DNA from: UBA1738 sp045538755
GTDB lineage: Bacteria; Bacillota; Clostridia; UBA1381
Assembly (NCBI GenBank): GCA_045538755.1
Contig: JAZQEC010000041.1
Location: 1 to 64,000 of the forward strand
Length of the DNA: 64,000 nt
Direction: 5' to 3'
In this document: piece by piece, positions 33,090-41,644 of the stretch
Layout: every line of letters begins with the position of its first letter
How positions within the stretch are numbered: the first letter of the stretch is position 1
Made by a program: the position numbers and the translations under genes
The notes under the pieces: model-generated
Databases searched by the model: none
What the model was told of the DNA's origin: nothing
Seen by the model: the letters and a program-made list of their open reading frames with translations, nothing else

Positions 33090-33611
33090 TTATAGATTAA
33101 TAAAATTTTTAACGATTTTTTCGGCATCCGGAGTAAGACCGGAGGCAATATAATAATTAAGACCATAAATTTTTCCGTGTTTTTGGGGAGCGATAAGATT
33201 ACATACAGCTATAATTTCACCTTCGCCGGAGCGTGAAATACAGTCAAGTTCTTGCGGCATTACGGTTTCTAAAACACCGTACGGTTTTCCGCGGCAAATT
33301 CTTATTGATGTTTCAAGTTCGCTGTAAATAGGAACTGAAGTGTCGATAACAGCCCATTCCTGCTTGCCTTCAGCGCATTCAATTTCCTCACATCTTCCGT
33401 CAAATGCCTTAATCACACTTCTGAATCCGTCCAAAATTCCAAGAACGGGGACATTAACCAAAAGTGCTTCACGAATAAGACGTACCGCTTGGTCGGAAAA
33501 TTCGGTTATTATGAGTTTTTCGGCATTTGAAAGGCTGTTTGAAAAAATCACAGGAATATCAAGTTGTACAAGATAATCGAATATACCGCGTTCGCCCATG
33601 TAATGTATCAT
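33090..33611 (-). CDS. Class-I glutamine-amidotransferase-like protein without catalytic triad
   Basis: The 173-residue protein keeps the GATase-1 outline. VPVLGILDGFRSVIKAFDG at 54-72 matches the nucleophile loop of such enzymes (consensus PVLGICxGxQ), but the Cys position is Leu60. The region expected to read FHPE reads GLNYYIASGLTPDAEKIVKNF at 140-160. Between them, TSVPIYSELE and YGVLETVMPQELDCISRSG also fit the fold. It cannot be a normal glutaminase, so a ligand-binding or regulatory role is more likely. AGAGGAGC precedes the ATG at 33611. It heads the unit with the S component and hpt. Confidence 0.7.
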   Translation of the reverse strand: MIHYMGERGIFDYLVQLDIPVIFSNSLSNAEKLIITEFSDQAVRLIREALLVNVPVLGILDGFRSVIKAFDGRCEEIECAEGKQEWAVIDTSVPIYSELETSIRICRGKPYGVLETVMPQELDCISRSGEGEIIAVCNLIAPQKHGKIYGLNYYIASGLTPDAEKIVKNFINL

Positions 33612-33641
33612 AGGAGCTCCTCTCCTTTAAAAAAGTTAGTC

Positions 33642-33670
33642 TTGAAAAATATCGTAAGATGTGGTATAAT
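33642..33670 (+). promoter_or_regulatory. Promoter of glycolipid glucosyltransferase gene
   Basis: TTGAAA at 33642-33647 and TATAAT at 33665-33670 are spaced 17 bp. Confidence 0.75.
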
Positions 33671-33707
33671 TATAACATACTTTTTGATTGATTTCAAGGG
33701 GGTAAAA

Positions 33708-34826
33708 ATGAAAGTACTAATTATTTCGGTAAAAGCGGGATACGGTCACCATTCTACTGCCCGTGCAATAATAGATTATTTAGTAAAAAAAGGTGTAACC
33801 TGCCAGATGCTGGATACATTCGAATACATCAATCCTATTCTTGCAGATTCTATTGATAACGGATATTTATTTTCTACAAAATATGTTCCGGAACTATACG
33901 GAAAGGTATATGACAGGCTTGATAAAAGAGAGGAAAAGTATGATAAGCTTTCAATGATTTCTGTTTTATCAAAGATTGTTTCGCATAAGCTTAAAGATTT
34001 TATTACTGAATATAACCCTGATGTCATTATAGGAACACATTCATATGCCTGTATGCTTATGACATATTTGAAGGATAAAAAAATAGTAACCTGTCCGCTA
34101 ATTGGTATAGTGACGGATTTTACAGTACACCCTTTTTGGGAGAGTACCGAGCTTGACTATTATGTTACGGCAGATGCATTGCTTGAAAATCAAATGAGAA
34201 AAAAGGGAATACCTAAGGAAAAAATCCTTCCTTACGGAATCCCTATAAGAAACAGTTTTTCTGAAAAGATTTCTAAAGAAGATGCAAGAAAAGAACTCGG
34301 AATCGAAAATAAAACAACCATTTTGCTCATGATGGGTTCTATGGGTTTTGGAAATATTGCAAAGGATATGAAAACCATAGATGACGTTGATGCTGACTTT
34401 CAGGTGCTTTGTGTATGCGGAAACAATGAAAAAACAAAGCATGAGATTGAGGGAAAAAGCTGGAAGAAAAATGTCATTGCATACGGATTTGTCGATAATG
34501 TAGATATTATGATGGACGCAGCGGATTTTATTATAACAAAGCCTGGCGGACTTACAACATCTGAATTTTTGGCAAAGGGACTCCCTGCCGTTATTATGAA
34601 CCCTATAAGAGGTCAGGAAGACAGAAATACTGAGTTTCTGTTAAATAACGGAGCGGCGATTATGGTAACGGACACTTTTGGACTTGATGAAGCTTTGTTT
34701 GAAATTTTAAAAAGTCCGTGGAGGCTTGAGCTTTTAAGAAAAAGTGTACAATATCTTGGGAAGCCTGATTCAACACGTGATTTGTGTGAATTTATCTTAA
34801 AGCCTATAAAAGGTGATAAAGAATGA
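33708..34826 (+). CDS. Diacylglycerol glycosyltransferase-like (MGDG synthase/UgtP family)
   Basis: The ATG at 33708 follows AAGGGGGT; the frame is open further upstream but crosses the promoter. The 372-residue GT28-type protein has KVLIISVKAGYGHHSTARAI (family N-terminal motif), IIGTHSYACMLMTYL, GIVTDFTVHPFW, ILPYGIPIR, LMMGSMGFGN and the C-terminal donor site ITKPGGLTTSEFLAKGLP. UgtP-like enzymes move glucose or galactose from UDP-sugar to diacylglycerol at the membrane. It overlaps the methyltransferase gene by 4 bases. Confidence 0.9.
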   Translation: MKVLIISVKAGYGHHSTARAIIDYLVKKGVTCQMLDTFEYINPILADSIDNGYLFSTKYVPELYGKVYDRLDKREEKYDKLSMISVLSKIVSHKLKDFITEYNPDVIIGTHSYACMLMTYLKDKKIVTCPLIGIVTDFTVHPFWESTELDYYVTADALLENQMRKKGIPKEKILPYGIPIRNSFSEKISKEDARKELGIENKTTILLMMGSMGFGNIAKDMKTIDDVDADFQVLCVCGNNEKTKHEIEGKSWKKNVIAYGFVDNVDIMMDAADFIITKPGGLTTSEFLAKGLPAVIMNPIRGQEDRNTEFLLNNGAAIMVTDTFGLDEALFEILKSPWRLELLRKSVQYLGKPDSTRDLCEFILKPIKGDKE

Positions 34827-36151
34827 CTTTGCCAGTAGAGTTTGAGGATAGAATGAAAAGAATGCTTGAGGGAGAGTATAATGATTTTCTTTCAGCATTG
34901 CAAAAAGAAGATGCATATCAGGGAATGCGGATAAATACATTAAAGAACGATGCGAAACCTGCAGTTTTTTCAATAACCGGCGCACTTGAAAATATAAAAT
35001 GGTGTAAAAACGGGTATTATTCTGATAAAACTATAATTTCAGGAAAGCATCCGTATCACGTGGGTGGGCTTGTGTATTTTCAGGAGCCGTCAGCGATGTC
35101 GACCGTCGAAGCGCTTGAGATTAAGGCAGGCGATTTTGTTTTGGACCTCTGTGCAGCACCTGGCGGAAAAGCAACTCAGGCGGCAGAGAAGCTTGAAGGT
35201 AAAGGACTTTTGGTGGCAAACGAGATTGTACCTAAAAGGGCTTTAATTCTGGCTGAAAATATACAACGTATGGGTATAAAAAATGCCATAGTTACGAATG
35301 AGTCACCTGACAGACTTTCTGAAAAATATGAAGAATTTTTTGATAAAATTATAGTAGACGCACCGTGTTCTGGAGAGGGAATGTTCAAAAAAGAACCACA
35401 AGCAGTTGATGAATGGAGCATTGAACATACGCAATCCTGCGCTATGCGTCAGAAAAAAATATTGGAGTCTGCATTTAAAATGCTAAAGGGCGGAGGATAT
35501 CTTGTATATTCAACCTGTACCTTTGCACCTTGTGAAAATGAAGGTGTTGCAGACTGGGTTTTGAAAACATATCCCGATGTTGAGCTTGTGCCGATAAAAG
35601 CAGATGGTATGACTGATGCTTGTAGCAAGTGGGCAGATAGTGAGTTTGACTTATCGGGAGCAAAGCGAATTTTCCCGCATAAAAACAAAGGCGAAGGACA
35701 TTTTGTTGCACTTTTTCATAAAACAGAAGGCGGAGCAAAAGAATATTTTAAAAACTATAAATCTAAAAATGCAGAGATATTTAAAAGTTTTGAAAAAGAA
35801 AATCTTAATACAAAACTTGACGGAAGCGTTGTAGATTTTGGTGATAAACTCTTTATGATGCCGTATGCAGTAGATATAGATAAAATAAAAACGATAGCTG
35901 CAGGACTTTTTTTAGGAGTTTGTAAAAAAGGCAGATTTGAACCATCGCACGCGCTTTGTCTTGCTTTGTCTGCAAAGAATTTTAAAAATACGATTAAAAT
36001 ATCAGAACCTGAAAAATTTTTCAGAGGAGAAACGATACCTTGTGATAAACGAGGCTGGACAGCTGTTTTATATAATGGATTTCCGATTGGCTGGGGAAAG
36101 GCGTCGGATGGTATTTTAAAAAATCACTTTCCCAAATATTTAAGATTTTAA
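34823..36151 (+). CDS. rRNA (cytosine-C5) methyltransferase, RsmF-like
   Basis: The 442-residue NOL1/NOP2/Sun-family enzyme has YFQEPSAMSTVEAL, the SAM site VLDLCAAPGGKATQAAE, DAPCSGEGMFKKEP (with one catalytic Cys) and VYSTCTFAPCENEGV (with the nucleophile Cys). The C-terminal part (about 300-442) resembles the RsmF PUA-like and accessory domains. It methylates a C residue of rRNA; which one is not certain. It is coupled to the glycosyltransferase by a 4-base overlap. Confidence 0.93.
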   Translation: MTLPVEFEDRMKRMLEGEYNDFLSALQKEDAYQGMRINTLKNDAKPAVFSITGALENIKWCKNGYYSDKTIISGKHPYHVGGLVYFQEPSAMSTVEALEIKAGDFVLDLCAAPGGKATQAAEKLEGKGLLVANEIVPKRALILAENIQRMGIKNAIVTNESPDRLSEKYEEFFDKIIVDAPCSGEGMFKKEPQAVDEWSIEHTQSCAMRQKKILESAFKMLKGGGYLVYSTCTFAPCENEGVADWVLKTYPDVELVPIKADGMTDACSKWADSEFDLSGAKRIFPHKNKGEGHFVALFHKTEGGAKEYFKNYKSKNAEIFKSFEKENLNTKLDGSVVDFGDKLFMMPYAVDIDKIKTIAAGLFLGVCKKGRFEPSHALCLALSAKNFKNTIKISEPEKFFRGETIPCDKRGWTAVLYNGFPIGWGKASDGILKNHFPKYLRF

Positions 36152-36162
36152 GGAGACAAAAA

Positions 36163-36657
36163 ATGGACGGTATAGTACAGGCAATAGTTGATAACTTCGG
36201 AGGAAAAGTTGCAAAAGAGCTAATAGTGTTTGTGATCTCTATGATTCCTATTTTAGAGCTTCGCGGAAGTCTGTTGGCGGCAGGACTTTTAAAAATGGAA
36301 TTTCTGTCAACTTTTATAATTGCAGTAATAGGAAATATGCTCCCAATTCCATTTATACTGATTTTTATAGACAAAATATTCGGCTGGCTCAAAAAAACAG
36401 CTTTAAAGAATATGGTGGAAAAGCTTGAAAATAAGGCACTTTCCAAATCTGACCAGATTCGCAAATACGGAAAATTCGGACTCTTTTTGTTTGTTGCAAT
36501 CCCGCTTCCGGGAACTGGTGCCTGGACAGGAGCACTTGCGGCAACGCTGCTGCGAATGAAGTTTAAAGATTCTATTTTTCCGATTTTTATGGGTGTAGTT
36601 GTAGCCGGACTTATTATGTCGCTGATTTCCTTTGGAATTTTAAAACAAATTATTTAA
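36163..36657 (+). CDS. Small multidrug-export family membrane protein (PF06695)
   Basis: The 164-residue protein has about four membrane helices. The family pattern is clear: FVISMIPILELRGSLLAAGLL, IIAVIGNMLPIPFIL, YGKFGLFLFVAIPLPGTGAWTGALAATLL and MGVVVAGLIMSLI. PF06695 proteins are named small multidrug exporters, but experimental evidence is thin. AAGGAG precedes the start, and it follows the methyltransferase by 11 bases. Confidence 0.88.
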   Translation: MDGIVQAIVDNFGGKVAKELIVFVISMIPILELRGSLLAAGLLKMEFLSTFIIAVIGNMLPIPFILIFIDKIFGWLKKTALKNMVEKLENKALSKSDQIRKYGKFGLFLFVAIPLPGTGAWTGALAATLLRMKFKDSIFPIFMGVVVAGLIMSLISFGILKQII

Positions 36658-36686
36658 GATTATCCTTTGGGATAGTCTTTTTTTTG
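36655..36686 (+). terminator. Terminator before rnf operon
   Basis: AAGATTATCC pairs with GGATAGTCTT (one G-T pair) and is followed by eight T. It overlaps the stop codon of the membrane-protein gene. Confidence 0.75.
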
Positions 36687-36720
36687 TTAAAATGTTGTCA
36701 AACAATATCTCGAAAATGCA

Positions 36721-36749
36721 TTGAATTTATGCGCATTTTGTGATATAAT
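36721..36749 (+). promoter_or_regulatory. Promoter of rnf operon
   Basis: TTGAAT at 36721-36726 and TATAAT at 36744-36749 are spaced 17 bp; an ATGCGCAT palindrome lies in the spacer. Confidence 0.75.
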
Positions 36750-36812
36750 CAAACATATATGTATTTTTGAAAATTCAAAGTAATTTATATATTGAAAATG
36801 GGAGGTGGGATT

Positions 36813-38126
36813 TTGTTTAAGACATTCAAGGGTGGTCTGCACGTGCCGGACCATAAGGAAGAAACAAACAAAAAACCAATAAAAATTGCAGAAGGAGCAC
36901 CTGTGCATATTTATCCATTGCAGCAGCATATCGGAGCGTTGCTTGATGTTAAGGTTAATATAGGTGACTATGTAAAAGTTGGCGAGGTTATTGCGGATAG
37001 CGAAGCATTTATGTCGGTTCCGATTCATGCTTCAGTATCAGGGACAGTTATCGACATAAAGCCATATCTTCACCCATCAGGAACAGAAGTTACTTCGATT
37101 TTTGTTGAAAACGATTTCAAATACGAGGTTTTCGAAGGCATTGAGCCCAAAAACGTCGATAAAATGTCAAAAAATGAAATCGTAAAAGTTATTAGAGATG
37201 CCGGAATTGTAGGTATGGGCGGAGCGGGTTTTCCGACCCATGTAAAGCTGTCACTACCTGAAGGAAAAGAGGTAAAATACCTTATTATGAATGCGGCAGA
37301 ATGCGAGCCGTACCTAACTTCAGACCATAGAAGACTTTTGGAACAGGCAGAAGACGTCATTTTTGGCTTCAGAATTTGTATGAAGCTATTTGACCTTCCT
37401 AAAGGCTATATAGGAATTGAGGCTAATAAGCCTGATGCGGTACAGAACTTGCGTGACCTTAAGGATGAAAAAATCGAGGTTGTGGAGCTAAAAACAAAAT
37501 ATCCGCAAGGCTCGGAAAAGCATCTTATTAAGGCTATTACAGGTAAAAAAGTTCCGGCAGGCGGACTCCCTGTTGATGTGGGTGCGATTGTTATAAATGT
37601 TGATACAGCTTATGAGATTGCACAAGCATTTAAAACGGGAATGCCGCTCACAAAGAGGATTATAACAGTTGCAGGTGACTGCATAAAAGAGCCGTCTAAT
37701 TTTGAGGTAAGACTTGGAACCCCGTTTGGATTTGTTATAAATCAGGCGGGAGGCCTTTTGGGCGAGGCTAAGAAAATCATAATGGGCGGACCTATGATGG
37801 GTATTTCGCAGTACTCACTTGATGTACCGACAATTAAAACTACTTCTGGAATTTTGGCACTTTCAGAGTCAGCTACAATCTTTGATGAAAACTCACCGTG
37901 CATCAAATGCGGAAAATGCGTAAAGTACTGTCCAATGAATTTGATGCCGCTGCACCTTTCTAAATTTGCAGAAGCGGGCGACCTTGAAATGTGTGAAAAA
38001 TATCACATTATGAACTGTATAGAATGCGGTCTTTGCTCATATCTGTGTCCAGGCAGAAGAAGTCCTGTGCAGAATATCCGTGTTGCAAAGCAAAAAATTA
38101 ACGAAAAAAGGAGGAGCAAGAAATAA
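36813..38126 (+). CDS. rnfC: Rnf complex subunit C
   Basis: RnfC is the peripheral NADH-binding, Fe-S subunit of the ferredoxin:NAD oxidoreductase that pumps Na+ or H+. The start is set at TTG 36813, seven bases after GGAGG, because the family begins FKTFKGG; the earlier in-frame ATG lies inside the ribosome binding site. The protein has GMGGAGFPTHVK and NAAECEPYL (NADH/FMN-binding region) and two 4Fe-4S motifs CIKCGKCVKYCP and CIECGLCSYLCP near the C-terminus. It overlaps rnfD by one base. Confidence 0.96.
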   Translation: MFKTFKGGLHVPDHKEETNKKPIKIAEGAPVHIYPLQQHIGALLDVKVNIGDYVKVGEVIADSEAFMSVPIHASVSGTVIDIKPYLHPSGTEVTSIFVENDFKYEVFEGIEPKNVDKMSKNEIVKVIRDAGIVGMGGAGFPTHVKLSLPEGKEVKYLIMNAAECEPYLTSDHRRLLEQAEDVIFGFRICMKLFDLPKGYIGIEANKPDAVQNLRDLKDEKIEVVELKTKYPQGSEKHLIKAITGKKVPAGGLPVDVGAIVINVDTAYEIAQAFKTGMPLTKRIITVAGDCIKEPSNFEVRLGTPFGFVINQAGGLLGEAKKIIMGGPMMGISQYSLDVPTIKTTSGILALSESATIFDENSPCIKCGKCVKYCPMNLMPLHLSKFAEAGDLEMCEKYHIMNCIECGLCSYLCPGRRSPVQNIRVAKQKINEKRRSKK

Positions 38127-39097
38127 TGGAACAGAAATTTATAGTTTCTTCATCTCCGCATATAAAGTCAGATGACAGCGTATCGTCGGTTATGCTGGAC
38201 GTAATTATTGCACTTATTCCGGCAGCTGCGGCAGGAGTTTACTTTTTTGGATTACGTGCACTGGCAGTAATTCTCACAACTGTCGGAGCTTGTATTCTTT
38301 CTGAATACATATACCAAAAGGTGACAAAAAAGCCATCTACTGTGGGAGATTTGTCAGCGGTTGTAACAGGTCTTTTGCTTGCGCTTAATCTTCCTGTTAC
38401 GATACCGCTTTGGATGGCATTTATCGGAAGTGCTTTTGCGATTATAATAGTAAAACAGCTTTATGGTGGGCTCGGCAAAAACTTTATGAATCCGGCACTT
38501 GCGGCACGCTGTTTTATGGTTGTTGCATGGGCAGGTGCTATGTCAACCTATGTTACACCGTTTATGGGCTATGGCGCAGATGCTGTTTCTTCTGCAACAC
38601 CGCTTGCGGTTTTAAAGGGAATGCAGGAAGGTACACTTCCGACGGTGCTTACAGCATTTTTAGGCGGAAAAGCGGGATGTATTGGTGAAACCTCAGGACT
38701 AATGCTTTTAATAGGATTTTTATATCTTTTAATTAAGCGTGTTGTTGATTGGAAAATCCCGGTATGCTATATAGCGTCTTTTGCACTTTTAATATTCCTG
38801 TTTGGCAAAAACGCAACAGGCGAAACACAAATGCAATTTACTTTAATGCATATATTATCAGGAGGACTCCTGCTTGGTGCGTTCTTTATGGCAACAGATT
38901 ACGTAACAACACCGACTACCTCGGTAGGTTGTGTGATTTTTGGTATAGGTTGCGGATTCTTGACGTTTGCAATCCGTACATTCGGAAGCTATCCTGAAGG
39001 AGCATCGTTTGCAATCCTTCTTATGAACGTATTAACACCGTTGATTGAACGGTTTACCATTCCAAAATCCTTTGGGGAGGTAAAGAAAAATGCATGA
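38126..39097 (+). CDS. rnfD: Rnf complex subunit D
   Basis: The 323-residue integral membrane subunit begins FIVSSSPHIKSDDSV. It carries the covalent-flavin site DAVSSATPLAVLK, where the threonine takes FMN, and PALAARCFMVVAW. MATDYVTTPTTSVG lies near the C-terminus. It overlaps rnfG by 8 bases. Confidence 0.96.
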   Translation: MEQKFIVSSSPHIKSDDSVSSVMLDVIIALIPAAAAGVYFFGLRALAVILTTVGACILSEYIYQKVTKKPSTVGDLSAVVTGLLLALNLPVTIPLWMAFIGSAFAIIIVKQLYGGLGKNFMNPALAARCFMVVAWAGAMSTYVTPFMGYGADAVSSATPLAVLKGMQEGTLPTVLTAFLGGKAGCIGETSGLMLLIGFLYLLIKRVVDWKIPVCYIASFALLIFLFGKNATGETQMQFTLMHILSGGLLLGAFFMATDYVTTPTTSVGCVIFGIGCGFLTFAIRTFGSYPEGASFAILLMNVLTPLIERFTIPKSFGEVKKNA

Positions 39098-39644
39098 TAA
39101 AAAAGTTGGAATTGAAATTGTAAAAGTCGGAATCATATTGTTTTTAATAACAGCAGTAGCTGCTGCAATACTTGCCGGAGTAAACGGATTTACCGCACCT
39201 GTTATTGCTGAAAATAACAGAGTATCGCAAGAAAAAGCAATGAAGGCAGTTCTTCCTGATGCGACCGAGTTTGTGAAAGCAGAATATGCAGAACTTACCG
39301 ATTCGATTGTCAGCGAAATTTATGAAGGTACTGGTGCTGGCTATGTAGTTAAGGTTAATCCTAATGGCTATGGTGGTGTAATATCAATGGTTGTCGGTAT
39401 AGATAATGACTATAAAGTGACAGGCGTTGAAATTATATCCCAAAGCGAAACAGCAGGTCTTGGTTCTAACTGTACAAAAAAAGAATTTACAGAACAGTTT
39501 ATAGGTAAAACCCAAAATATTGTGGTTTCCAAAAACGGTGCAGAGGGTAATCAGATTGATGCAATTTCATCTGCTACTATAACATCAAAAGCAGTTACAT
39601 CAGGTGTTAATACGGCAATTTTAGCAGTAAAAGGAGGCGAGTGA
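39090..39644 (+). CDS. rnfG: Rnf complex subunit G
   Basis: The 184-residue protein has one N-terminal membrane helix (about 12-32). Its extracytoplasmic FMN-binding domain has GYGGVISMVVGID, SETAGLG and the flavinylation motif DAISSATITSKAV. Confidence 0.95.
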   Translation: MHDKKVGIEIVKVGIILFLITAVAAAILAGVNGFTAPVIAENNRVSQEKAMKAVLPDATEFVKAEYAELTDSIVSEIYEGTGAGYVVKVNPNGYGGVISMVVGIDNDYKVTGVEIISQSETAGLGSNCTKKEFTEQFIGKTQNIVVSKNGAEGNQIDAISSATITSKAVTSGVNTAILAVKGGE

Positions 39645-39645
39645 T

Positions 39646-40257
39646 TTGGAAAAGAAAACTTCGATTTTAAAGAACGGAATTTTATTTGAAAATCCTACCT
39701 TTGTTCAGCTTTTGGGAATGTGTCCGACACTCGCTGTAACTACGACTCTTCAAAATGGACTTGGTATGGGGCTTTCGGCAACTGTGGTTTTAATGATGTC
39801 AAATATTCTCGTATCTCTGCTACGAAAAATTATTCCTGATAAGGTTCGAATTGCTGCATATGTAGTAATCATCGCTACATTTGTTACGATAGTTCAGATG
39901 GTGCTTGAGGCATTTGTGCCGTCGCTTTATAAATCACTTGGAATATTCATTCCGTTGATAGTTGTTAACTGTATAATCCTTGCACGTGCAGAATCTTTTG
40001 CATCAAAAAATTCTGTGGGCAAATCTGCACTTGACGGAATAGGAATGGGACTGGGCTTTACTGCAGCGCTTTGCATTATATCAGCAGTGCGTGAAGTTTT
40101 AGGACAGGGAACGATTTGGGGACTGGAAATACTTTCAGGCCCTGCAAAGCCTGCGGCTATAATAGGGATGCCACCGGGAGGATTTATAGTTCTTGGAATT
40201 TTAATAGCAGTAATTAACTTTATTACATCGAAGAAAAAGGAAGGAGGTAAAGAGTAA
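39646..40257 (+). CDS. rnfE: Rnf complex subunit E
   Basis: The 203-residue membrane subunit has six predicted helices and typical motifs: NPTFVQLLGMCPTLAVTT at the N-terminus and ESFASKNSVGKSALDGIGMGLG. It starts with TTG one base after the rnfG stop; AGGAGG lies inside the end of rnfG. It overlaps rnfA by one base. Confidence 0.95.
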   Translation: MEKKTSILKNGILFENPTFVQLLGMCPTLAVTTTLQNGLGMGLSATVVLMMSNILVSLLRKIIPDKVRIAAYVVIIATFVTIVQMVLEAFVPSLYKSLGIFIPLIVVNCIILARAESFASKNSVGKSALDGIGMGLGFTAALCIISAVREVLGQGTIWGLEILSGPAKPAAIIGMPPGGFIVLGILIAVINFITSKKKEGGKE

Positions 40258-40838
40258 TGCAACCTTCAATAATTTCACTTTTAATAGCAGCACTTTTTAC
40301 CGAAAACTTTGTTTTATGTAAATTTTTGGGCTGCTGTCCGTTTTTGGGAGTTTCAAAAAAGCTTGATACGGCACTTGGAATGGGTATGGCGGTTACCTTT
40401 GTTATGGCGATTGCATCGGCATTTACATGGTGCGTAAACGAGTGGTTTTTGATTCCTTTGGAGCTTGAGTATCTTCAGACGATTGCGTTTATTCTGATAA
40501 TTGCAGGACTTGTTCAGTTTGTTGAAATGGTAATAAAAAAGGTTATGCCGGCCCTTTATAATGCGCTTGGTATCTACCTGCCGCTTATAACTACAAACTG
40601 TGCAGTTTTAGGTGTTGCGCTTTTAAACGTACAAAACAGCTACGACTTTATTCATTCAATTTTGTACGGTACATTTGCGGCTTTAGGATTCACATTAGCC
40701 ATTGTCCTTTTTGCCGGAATTCGTGAGGTTATAAGCGAAAAGGACATACCTGAATGTTTCAGGGGCTTTCCTATTGCACTTATAACGGCGGGGCTTATGG
40801 CGATTGCATTTCTCGGATTTTCGGGATTTTCGATTTAA
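40257..40838 (+). CDS. rnfA: Rnf complex subunit A
   Basis: The 193-residue membrane subunit is a paralogue of RnfE with inverted topology. It has TENFVLCKFLGCCPFLGVSKK and ITTNCAVLGVAL, the Cys residues of which coordinate the membrane Fe-S centre with RnfE. AAGGAGG precedes the start. Confidence 0.96.
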   Translation: MQPSIISLLIAALFTENFVLCKFLGCCPFLGVSKKLDTALGMGMAVTFVMAIASAFTWCVNEWFLIPLELEYLQTIAFILIIAGLVQFVEMVIKKVMPALYNALGIYLPLITTNCAVLGVALLNVQNSYDFIHSILYGTFAALGFTLAIVLFAGIREVISEKDIPECFRGFPIALITAGLMAIAFLGFSGFSI

Positions 40839-40850
40839 CGGAGGTTAAAT

Positions 40851-41642
40851 ATGAACAGTATAATTACAGCAGTTTTGGTTGTTGGAATAATTGGACTTAT
40901 ATTTGGACTGTTACTTGCTTTTGCGGCAGTAATTTTCAAAGTGGAAGTCGATGAAAGAATTGAAAAAATAGAAGCAGTTTTGCCGGGTGCAAATTGCGGT
41001 GCTTGCGGCTTTGCAGGTTGTAGTGCGTACGCACACGCCATTGTTGAAAAGGGTGCAGCGGTTGATTGCTGCAGTGTCGGAAAAGGAAACACAGCTCAGC
41101 AAATAGGTGGAATAATGGGAAAAGCAGTTGCTGAAACAAAACCTAAAGTTGCACGTGTTCTTTGTGGCGGCGATTGCGAAAAGGCGACAAATAAATACGA
41201 ATATTACGGAACACTTGACTGTAATGCAGCAAACAAGCTTGCAGGCGGACAAAAGGCTTGTCCTACGGGTTGTCTTGGATTTGGTACTTGTAAAGACGTA
41301 TGTAAGTTCGGTGCAATCAGTATTGTGAACGGCATTGCAGTGATTGATGAAGAAAAATGTACGGCGTGCGGTATGTGTGTAAAGGCTTGCCCTAAACACA
41401 TTATTGAACTGATGCCAAAGGATAAAACTGTTACAGTTTTGTGTAAAAACAGACAGACTGGCAAAGAAGTAAACAGCGTATGTAAAGCAGGCTGTATTGC
41501 TTGCAAGATTTGCGAAAAAAACTGTCCTTTTGAAGCTATTGCAGTAAATAATAATCTTGCCGAAATCGATTACGAAAAATGTAAATCGTGTGGAATTTGT
41601 GCAAATAAATGTCCTAAAAATGTCATTGTGAACAAGAGGTAA
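40851..41642 (+). CDS. rnfB: Rnf complex subunit B
   Basis: RnfB accepts electrons from ferredoxin. The 263-residue protein has one N-terminal membrane helix (about 4-28). A 4Fe-4S domain (LPGANCGACGFAGCSAYA) and ferredoxin-type motifs (CTACGMCVKACP, CIACKICEKNCP, CKSCGICANKCP) follow. It is the last rnf gene in the clostridial order CDGEAB, and only two bases separate it from the SLH gene. Confidence 0.97.
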   Translation: MNSIITAVLVVGIIGLIFGLLLAFAAVIFKVEVDERIEKIEAVLPGANCGACGFAGCSAYAHAIVEKGAAVDCCSVGKGNTAQQIGGIMGKAVAETKPKVARVLCGGDCEKATNKYEYYGTLDCNAANKLAGGQKACPTGCLGFGTCKDVCKFGAISIVNGIAVIDEEKCTACGMCVKACPKHIIELMPKDKTVTVLCKNRQTGKEVNSVCKAGCIACKICEKNCPFEAIAVNNNLAEIDYEKCKSCGICANKCPKNVIVNKR

Positions 41643-41644
41643 AT

